This document shows positions 58,933 to 64,000 of a stretch of DNA of 64,000 bases, piece after piece. The notes under the pieces are model-generated. The model did not search any database. It had not been told where the DNA came from and saw only the letters and a program-made list of their open reading frames with translations. Positions within the stretch are counted from its first letter, which is position 1, and each line of letters starts with the position of its first letter. Position numbers and translations under genes: made by a program. The stretch is from Planctomycetota bacterium (GTDB lineage Bacteria; Planctomycetota; Planctomycetia; Pirellulales; Pirellulaceae), in NCBI GenBank assembly GCA_024276655.1, contig JAJRWU010000068.1:1-64000 (forward strand), read 5' to 3'.

Positions 58933-59628
58933 ATGAAAACAAAGTTGTTCGAAAAAGGGCGCCCCTACCAGGATTCGCTGCAAGGTTTTCGCGAAGACTT
59001 CCAGGCTTTGGAGCAGTTGGTGGACGAACTCTTTGAACAACTGCATGTGTTCCGAGCTTCGTTGGCGTCGAAGGAAAAAGAACTGGAGCTGGTGCAGAGC
59101 CAGCTCGACGACCGCACTCGCGAACTCGAACACCAGCGCAGCGACGCCGATTCGCTGGCCGCGCATTTTGATCATCATGACCAACAACTCGCCAACGCCC
59201 TGCGATTGCTGGAGGAGTTTAAGGTGGAGGCGTCGCAATACCCGAACCTGAATGCTGAAGGGGCGCCGGTGAGCGGCGCCGAAGCCGACCGGCTGCTCGC
59301 CTCGGAGCAACAGCGGGCCGCGTTGGAAGCCGAACTCGAGATAGTCCGCAGTCGGGCGGCGGAATTGCAAGAGACGATTTTCGAACAGAAACAAGAAGTC
59401 GCCACGCGGTCTGACCAACTGCAACAAGATTTAAGGTACGTGCGAACGTTGCTGGAAAAACGCGTCGTTGCGGTCGAGCAGTTGGACACGCCGGCGGCGC
59501 AACGCACTGCTTCCGAACCGCAGGCGAACGCACCGCGAGACGAACCCGATCCTGTAGCCGATTCGATCAAGGCGCAATTCGCCAAACTCCAACAAGATGT
59601 CGCCAAACGCCGAACAAGACGTAAATAA
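58933..59628 (+). CDS. Coiled-coil protein at the head of a GTPase cassette
   Basis: 231 residues with no signal or membrane helix. About residues 15-75 and 110-185 are strongly heptad (LVDELFEQLHVFRASLASKEKELELVQSQLDDRTRELEHQ; ALEAELEIVRSRAAELQETIFEQKQEVATRSDQLQQDLRYVRTLLEKRV), with a basic C-terminus (AKRRTRRK). Likely an oligomeric adaptor. It overlaps the next gene by 32 nt, so they are translated together. Not a recognised family. Confidence 0.78.
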   Translation: MKTKLFEKGRPYQDSLQGFREDFQALEQLVDELFEQLHVFRASLASKEKELELVQSQLDDRTRELEHQRSDADSLAAHFDHHDQQLANALRLLEEFKVEASQYPNLNAEGAPVSGAEADRLLASEQQRAALEAELEIVRSRAAELQETIFEQKQEVATRSDQLQQDLRYVRTLLEKRVVAVEQLDTPAAQRTASEPQANAPRDEPDPVADSIKAQFAKLQQDVAKRRTRRK

Positions 59629-60865
59629 ATCTATGGAATCAAAATCATATCATTATTGGGCCGCGTACGCCGGCGGCGGGTTCGCCTTATTGGCCATCGC
59701 CGGGGCATGCCTGCTGTTTCGCTCTTCCCTGCCGCTGGTGGCGGCGGGAGTGTTTTGGTCGAGCTGGCTGTCGTCGCTTCGCCGATTTTTTTCGAAGGCG
59801 GAAGCCGACGAGGAAGAACCTTGTGTAGAAGGGGCGGCGGAGCATCAAGATGACATTCTCGAAACGCACGACCTCGTCCGGCAGATGTTCGTGCAGAATC
59901 GATGTGCGCTGTTGCTCCGACCGCAAATCGCGGCCGACCTAGAACCCGAGACCGTGAATCACGCCCACAAATGTCTGGAAGACGACATGGCTTTTACGCC
60001 GGAGGGGGCGGTGTTCATGGAATCGTGGCGGGCTCTCAACGGTAATGAAGAAGACGCAGAAGAGGATGCGATGCTCGGCGCCTTGGTGCATGTAACAACC
60101 TACTACCTCGACCGACACACGGTCACGAATCAGCGATTTCAGAAGTTTGTCGACGCCGGTGGTTACGAAGACATGTCGCTCTGGGATCCTGAAATATGGC
60201 CCGCCGTGTTGAGCTTCATCGACCAGACCGATCACCCAGGCCCTCGCTTTTGGCGCGGCGGGCGGCATCTGAAAGAGTTGCAAACGCACCCGGTGGTGGG
60301 CGTTTGCTGGTATGAGGCGGCGGCGTACTCGCGTTGGGTGGGCACGCGTTTGCCGACCGACCCGGAATGGGTCAAGGCGGCGAGTTGGCCGGTTTCGGTC
60401 GGCGACCGGCGCCCCGTCCAGCGCAAATTCCCCTGGGGCGATACACCCGCAGATTCGCCGGCCCGGCTGTGGGCCAGCGATGGTCAGAGCACCGTTGGCG
60501 TCGACCAACACCCAGAAGGCGCCACCGTCGGCGGCGTGCTGCAAATGGTGGGCAACGTGTGGGAATGGACCGCCGATTCCTTCGGCGCCTGGGAGCCGCC
60601 GGAAGCTCGCATCGAAACCAATTCCGGCATGCGGAGCATCCGCGGCGGCGCGTTTGACACCTACTTCGCCAATCAGGCTGCTTGCCAATTTCAAAGCGGA
60701 GAGAACCCGCTTTCGCGGCGGCGCAACATTGGCTTCCGCTGCGCATTGGGCGCCGCCGACCTAGCAACCACCTTCGCCGACTTCGATTCCCTCGAAGACG
60801 AGCCCGCCGCCCAACGCGACCATCAACTTACTGAATCAACGAACGCCCTCGCGGAGACGCCATGA
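59597..60865 (+). CDS. Membrane-anchored FGE/SUMF1-like domain protein
   Basis: 422 residues: two adjacent hydrophobic segments near the N-terminus (YAGGGFALLAIAGACLLFRSSLPLVAAGVFWSSWLSSLRRFF, ~26-60), an acidic linker, and a formylglycine-generating-enzyme-like (SUMF1, C-type-lectin-like) domain: YYLDRHTVTNQRFQKFVDAGG, VVGVCWYEAAAYSRWVGTRLPTDPEWVKAAS, FPWGDT, VGGVLQMVGNVWEWTAD, RSIRGGAFDTYF, RRRNIGFRCA. All family landmarks are present. In signalling and conflict contexts this domain usually binds ligands instead of modifying sulfatases. The stop overlaps the next start by 4 nt (ATGA). Confidence 0.85.
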   Translation: MSPNAEQDVNKSMESKSYHYWAAYAGGGFALLAIAGACLLFRSSLPLVAAGVFWSSWLSSLRRFFSKAEADEEEPCVEGAAEHQDDILETHDLVRQMFVQNRCALLLRPQIAADLEPETVNHAHKCLEDDMAFTPEGAVFMESWRALNGNEEDAEEDAMLGALVHVTTYYLDRHTVTNQRFQKFVDAGGYEDMSLWDPEIWPAVLSFIDQTDHPGPRFWRGGRHLKELQTHPVVGVCWYEAAAYSRWVGTRLPTDPEWVKAASWPVSVGDRRPVQRKFPWGDTPADSPARLWASDGQSTVGVDQHPEGATVGGVLQMVGNVWEWTADSFGAWEPPEARIETNSGMRSIRGGAFDTYFANQAACQFQSGENPLSRRRNIGFRCALGAADLATTFADFDSLEDEPAAQRDHQLTESTNALAETP

Positions 60866-61743
60866 CATCACCCGTTACAAGTCGTCATTCGATTGTGCCG
60901 CTCGATTCTTATCGTTTGGCGCAATACATGAAACCGATCGCTTGCTTTATTTGCGGCGAGGGAAACACGTTTGACTCCGAACTGTGCCACCTGTGCCACG
61001 CGCCGATGGCGCTGGCGCATCAGGCGAACGACCAGCAGGTGGAGCCGCAAATGATCGCCGTGATTGGCGCCGCCGGCGCCGGGAAAACGGTCTATCTGGG
61101 CATGCTCACCGACATGCTTTCGTCGTGCAATTCGGAGTTGCAACTCCTGGCGCGCGGCGCGTTTTCGATCTCTCTGCAACAGGCGACCATTGCGGCCTTG
61201 GCCCGTTGCGATTTTCCCGACAAAACGCCCAACGAACCCGATCGTTGGAATTGGATGCACTATCAGGCCATGATGAGCAACCGCCGCCACCCGCTGGAAA
61301 TCATGATCCCCGACATGGCCGGAGAAGCCCTGCTGGAGGAAATCAACCACCCGCATTCCTACCCCGTGATTCGCGCTTTTCTTTCCAAATGCACCGGCGC
61401 CTTGTTGCTGATCGACGCCAGCCGGTTGGAAAACGGCGATCGCGGCCATGACCTCACGGGAATGAAAATCCTGAGCTACCTTCGCGAGTTGAACGAACAA
61501 CGCCAACGGAAAGATCAAATTACCCGCTGGCGATCGTGTTCACCAAAGCCGACGAATGCAACACCTGTTTCGATTCGCCTCCGGCATTCGCCGAGCGTTA
61601 CGCGGCCGGCGTTTGGGGACATTGCCAACAACGCTGGGACCGCTGCCGTTTCTTCGCCGCCGGGGTGGTGGGTTCCTGCGGCGTCCGCCGCGATTGGAAT
61701 ACTTTTGTGCGGGTGCCGTTGCGAGTGGAGCCGCGCGGCGTGA
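60862..61743 (+). CDS. Zinc-ribbon P-loop GTPase, reading frame broken near 61520
   Basis: The N-terminal ~217 residues are genuine: a zinc ribbon (CFICGEGNTFDSELCHLCH, four Cys), Walker A/G1 VIGAAGAGKTVYLGML (~70-85), and G3 IPDMAGEA (~150). At about nt 61518-61524 the frame that matches the family switches: this frame goes on as TRWRSCSPKPTN..., which is not protein-like, to a stop at 61743, while the -1 frame reads PLAIVFTKADEC. Reading the two together gives a full TRAFAC-type GTPase with the G4 TKAD motif. Overlaps the FGE gene by 4 nt. Confidence 0.8.
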   Translation: MTSPVTSRHSIVPLDSYRLAQYMKPIACFICGEGNTFDSELCHLCHAPMALAHQANDQQVEPQMIAVIGAAGAGKTVYLGMLTDMLSSCNSELQLLARGAFSISLQQATIAALARCDFPDKTPNEPDRWNWMHYQAMMSNRRHPLEIMIPDMAGEALLEEINHPHSYPVIRAFLSKCTGALLLIDASRLENGDRGHDLTGMKILSYLRELNEQRQRKDQITRWRSCSPKPTNATPVSIRLRHSPSVTRPAFGDIANNAGTAAVSSPPGWWVPAASAAIGILLCGCRCEWSRAA

Positions 61744-61814
61744 CAGAACCCTTTCTCTGGCTTCTCAAACAATTTGAAGATCGGCGTAGTCGGCAAAAAC
61801 GCAAAAAATCGTAG
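61525..61814 (+). pseudogene. C-terminal half of the GTPase in the shifted frame (G4 motif and tail)
   Basis: PLAIVFTKADECNTCFDSPPAFAERYAAGVWGHCQQRWDRCRFFAAGVVGSCGVRRDWNTFVRVPLRVEPRGVTEPFLWLLKQFEDRRSRQKRKKS, ending in TAG at 61812-61814. TKAD is the guanine-specificity (G4) motif. ATT-AC-CCG-CTG at the junction lacks one base, as if ACN had lost a base before CCG. There is no slippery heptamer, so an indel mutation or assembly error is more likely than programmed frameshifting. Confidence 0.75.
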
Positions 61815-61871
61815 TACTTGCAGCGGCGGCAGGCCTTCAGCGGGGCCGCAGCCAATGCAACGTTCTCCCCC

Positions 61872-61996
61872 TTAGCATCGAGCGGAAAATTAGTGTCGTA
61901 GCCATGCTCGCCAGAGCGTGGGATGGTTCACCGCTCACCCACCGTCTGGCGACGATGGCTACACAAATGCGACCGTTATTTATCGCGCGGTGCTTA
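61872..61996 (-). repeat. 125-bp TTAGCA-ended element, copy 5 (inside the GTPase cassette)
   Basis: Reverse-orientation copy, almost identical to that at 46075 (GCATCGAGCGGAAAATTAGTGTCG... CGGTGCTTA). It lies between the GTPase and the GAP1-N-like gene and extends the latter's open frame upstream spuriously; the repeat is not coding. Confidence 0.85.
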
Positions 61997-62036
61997 CGCA
62001 CTTCCCGACTCCTTTTTGAACTGCCAGGACGTCCCA

Positions 62037-62933
62037 TTGAGCGAGCATCTTTACGAGCAACACCCGTTGCATATCGAGCAGGCGATTTATGCGTCGCAAG
62101 TATCCGACCGAATGTCGGGCTATCAAATTTGCGCCGCCAGCAGCGGTATCGACGCCAATACCTCGCTGGAGCTTTCCACGTGGGGGCCCGCCCACGACGC
62201 CTTGGTCGATAGCCATCCCTTCGCGGCGAGCGTCAACTTTTTTCGTCTCAACAATGGATCGCCCGTGGTCGCCTTTTCTCAGGCCGTTGGCGGTGAGTAC
62301 AGTGATCGAAAAGGGCAACACATTTGCACGCGGTTTCTGGTTCTTGACGCCGAAGGGTTCGCCAAATACTCCCATAACCCGTTTTTCATTATTGAAGCGG
62401 CGAAGGCGGCGGGGCATCTGGAGTGGCCGAGCCCGCCGACCAAAACGCTCGACGCCATCACGCTGGGAGGATCGGCCGGTCCGCTAGACCAAATTCTGCT
62501 GCGGCGATTGGCCCGACGCTGGGGGCCGAAACGCCTGTTGCAACTTTTAGACGCCGCACTTGTGCAGCCCCGACTGTTTGTCCGACCGCCGCGCGACGCA
62601 AGTTGGGCCATTGCTGCAATCCTCAGCTTGGCGCCAGCGCAACATCGCTTGGAGCTGACCTTCACCACCGGCCTAAGATTCTCCAACACGCGTCCATTCC
62701 GGATCCACTGCATGGTCGAGGAACATCGAAACCGTTTGAGGACCCGCGTCGGACCAGACGCCATGGTATTTCACCTTGACGCCGACCAAAACAGCTCGCC
62801 GATCCACGAGTGGTCGAAGAAAATCGGTCCTGCCCTTCTGGAGCGGCAATGGAGCCGCATCGAAACCCAGCTTCGCCAAGCCGCCGAGCAACACGCCGAA
62901 TGCAGCGAAAGTGCGTCTTTGAGTGCGTCATGA
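62037..62933 (+). CDS. GTPase-associated protein 1 N-terminal-domain (GAP1-N) protein
   Basis: 298 residues from TTG at 62037, with AGGA 7 nt upstream; the open frame reaches back to 61923 but that part is the repeat element. Core: HIEQAIYASQVSDRMSGYQICAASSGIDANTSLELSTWGPAHDALV (the QAIYxSxxxxxxGYQxxAxSxGI signature), VVAFSQAVGGEYSDRKGQHICTRFLVLDAEGFAKYSHNPFFIIEAAKA. This matches my knowledge of GAP1-N domains, encoded beside P-loop GTPases in predicted conflict or signalling systems. A 300-residue version lacks the large GAP1-M/C parts of longer members. Neighbouring GTPase at 60862. Confidence 0.75.
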   Translation: MSEHLYEQHPLHIEQAIYASQVSDRMSGYQICAASSGIDANTSLELSTWGPAHDALVDSHPFAASVNFFRLNNGSPVVAFSQAVGGEYSDRKGQHICTRFLVLDAEGFAKYSHNPFFIIEAAKAAGHLEWPSPPTKTLDAITLGGSAGPLDQILLRRLARRWGPKRLLQLLDAALVQPRLFVRPPRDASWAIAAILSLAPAQHRLELTFTTGLRFSNTRPFRIHCMVEEHRNRLRTRVGPDAMVFHLDADQNSSPIHEWSKKIGPALLERQWSRIETQLRQAAEQHAECSESASLSAS

Positions 62934-63056
62934 TTGCCCGCAGCGGATTCGCAACCTAGAGTTGCACTACTTGGCGCGCATCACGAGAAGGCGGGGCGGA
63001 AAAGCAAGCACCGCGCACCAGGGTGACAATAACGTCTCTTTTTTGAGTGACCTGAA

Positions 63057-64000
63057 ATGCCCCCTTCGCAAAATACCTGCGTCGCAGCGATGTCAGAAGT
63101 TTCACCCGCCTCGCCATGTTCCGCTCCCGCCGCGAAACGCGCGGCGTCTGCTCGTTTGCAGGAGTTGCGAGAGTGGTTTGGGGCGGAATTTTCACAATTC
63201 GACGGCAACACCGGCAATTTGGAATGGTCGGCTCGCGACGGATTTTCCTTTGATGACGTTGTCACCGCCGAATTGGTGCGCGCCGTCTCGCGCGGCGGCA
63301 AGGCTGAAGTGATTGCCGAAGCAGGCGCTCTGCTCGTGCTTGCCATTCCTCTTAACGCAATAGGCAATGCGGCCTCGGTTGCCGTCGGCAAATTCCTCAC
63401 CACGGCAATCACCAATGAATGCGAGGCGAGCGCCGAAGCAACCGCTCTGGGCGCTTCGGCGGCGGAGGTCGTGGCGTGGGCCCAACGGCAAACCGTTTGG
63501 CCGGCGCGAGCACTCATCAAATTGGCGGAGGCGGTAACGCAAAAGTTTTTCGCCGAAGTAGAAAAAGATCTCGCCAAAAAAGAAGTCGAGAAACTGTCAG
63601 ACAACCTCTCCTCCACCTACGAAGAAATCAGCCTGCTTTACGGCGTCACTCGCAATCTGCGAATTTCCAGTTCCGAAAACGACATGGGTCGCCTCACGCT
63701 CGATTGGCTGATTGAGTGCGTGCCGGCTGAATCGGTCGCTATCTACTACGCACCCGTGGCCGACGCCGATGAAGCAACCTATCAGGCTCGCACCGAAGCC
63801 AGCCTGATTGTTCATGGCGAATGCCCGCTCGATGTCGAGCAATTGGAGCAACTCATCCAGGAACTTGAACTAGGCCCCGGCTGTGGCCCGCACGTGGCGA
63901 ATCTTCCCGTCACGCAGGCGCCGGGCTGGCCGTTCCCGGAGATTCGCCAGTTGATCGTGGCGCCGCTCAGCGAAGGCGAGAATTTGTTTGGCTGGCTGGT
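63057..64000 (+). CDS. Signalling protein, N-terminal part (GAF-like region; 3' end outside window)
   Basis: ATG at 63057; the frame stays open to the end of the window (314+ residues). Residues ~195-315 (EVEKLSDNLSSTYEEISLLYGVTRNLRISSSENDMGRLTLDWLIECVPAESVAIYYAPV...) have the pattern that in planctomycetes precedes GAF domains of HD-GYP phosphodiesterases or PP2C-like phosphatases. The earlier part (~80-190) is Ala-rich and helical. It follows the GAP1-N gene by 123 bp on the same strand. The output domain cannot be seen. Confidence 0.6.
   Translation, partial: MPPSQNTCVAAMSEVSPASPCSAPAAKRAASARLQELREWFGAEFSQFDGNTGNLEWSARDGFSFDDVVTAELVRAVSRGGKAEVIAEAGALLVLAIPLNAIGNAASVAVGKFLTTAITNECEASAEATALGASAAEVVAWAQRQTVWPARALIKLAEAVTQKFFAEVEKDLAKKEVEKLSDNLSSTYEEISLLYGVTRNLRISSSENDMGRLTLDWLIECVPAESVAIYYAPVADADEATYQARTEASLIVHGECPLDVEQLEQLIQELELGPGCGPHVANLPVTQAPGWPFPEIRQLIVAPLSEGENLFGWL

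Noticed and set aside
58634-59036. Short open frames upstream of the coiled-coil gene
   Set aside because: No ribosome binding site or recognisable product, and they overlap the better supported coiled-coil gene.
61923-62036. Extended N-terminus of the GAP1-N-like protein
   Set aside because: This part is the 125-bp repeat element; a TTG with AGGA at 62037 gives a better start.

Overview
The window reads as chromosomal DNA of a planctomycete, probably Pirellulales-like. The evidence is a tandem-duplicated UvrA of more than 2000 residues, a DUF1559 pilin-like protein paired with a small carboxypeptidase-regulatory-like lipoprotein, a small secreted protein of a planctomycete-restricted family, moderately high G+C, many standalone monocistronic genes, and numerous short palindromic repeats. 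The assignment rests on protein family content only; no rRNA or tRNA gene was seen.

Layout. 1-24000 is a housekeeping and accessory region: uvrA (5' end outside the window, in-frame TAG before its C-terminal tail), a decayed GxxExxY remnant, yidD, arfB, two small membrane proteins, coaD, a WecG/TagA/CpsF glycosyltransferase, a repeat-rich lipoprotein, a PIG-L deacetylase, a Gfo/Idh/MocA oxidoreductase, an alpha/beta hydrolase, a methyltransferase, a class I glutamine amidotransferase-like protein lacking its catalytic Cys, DUF1559 plus lipoprotein, and several small conserved unknowns. 24195-51026 is one long co-directional flagellar locus: a TPR membrane protein, FlgN-like chaperone, FlrB/FlrC-like two-component pair, then flgB, flgC, fliE, fliF, fliG, fliH, fliI, fliJ, a MotE-like gene, fliK, flgD, flgE, flbD, motA, motB, fliL, fliN, fliO, fliP, fliQ, fliR, flhB. 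A well-spaced sigma-54 promoter precedes flgB, in keeping with the sigma-54 activator just upstream. fliM is absent from its usual place, and FliN carries three FliM-like EIxxLL motifs. 51034-58542 holds a seven-haem multihaem cytochrome/TPR protein, a TPR protein broken by TAG, a SET-domain protein, a Cys-rich lipoprotein, a VOC protein and rsmG. 58933-64000 is a co-directional cassette: coiled-coil protein, membrane-anchored FGE/SUMF1-like protein, zinc-ribbon P-loop GTPase (frameshifted), GAP1-N-like protein and the start of a signalling protein. It is the best candidate here for a little-described system.

The intergenic DNA is filled with several families of palindromic, MITE-like elements: AAGCCCGGC hairpins, a ~125-bp TTAGCA-ended element in five copies, a TAGTGCTTTGT-ended palindrome, and nested elements. 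Several sit exactly at gene ends and supply or abut the stop codon. Three genes (uvrA, a TPR gene, the GTPase) carry single-base lesions that look like recent mutations or assembly errors.
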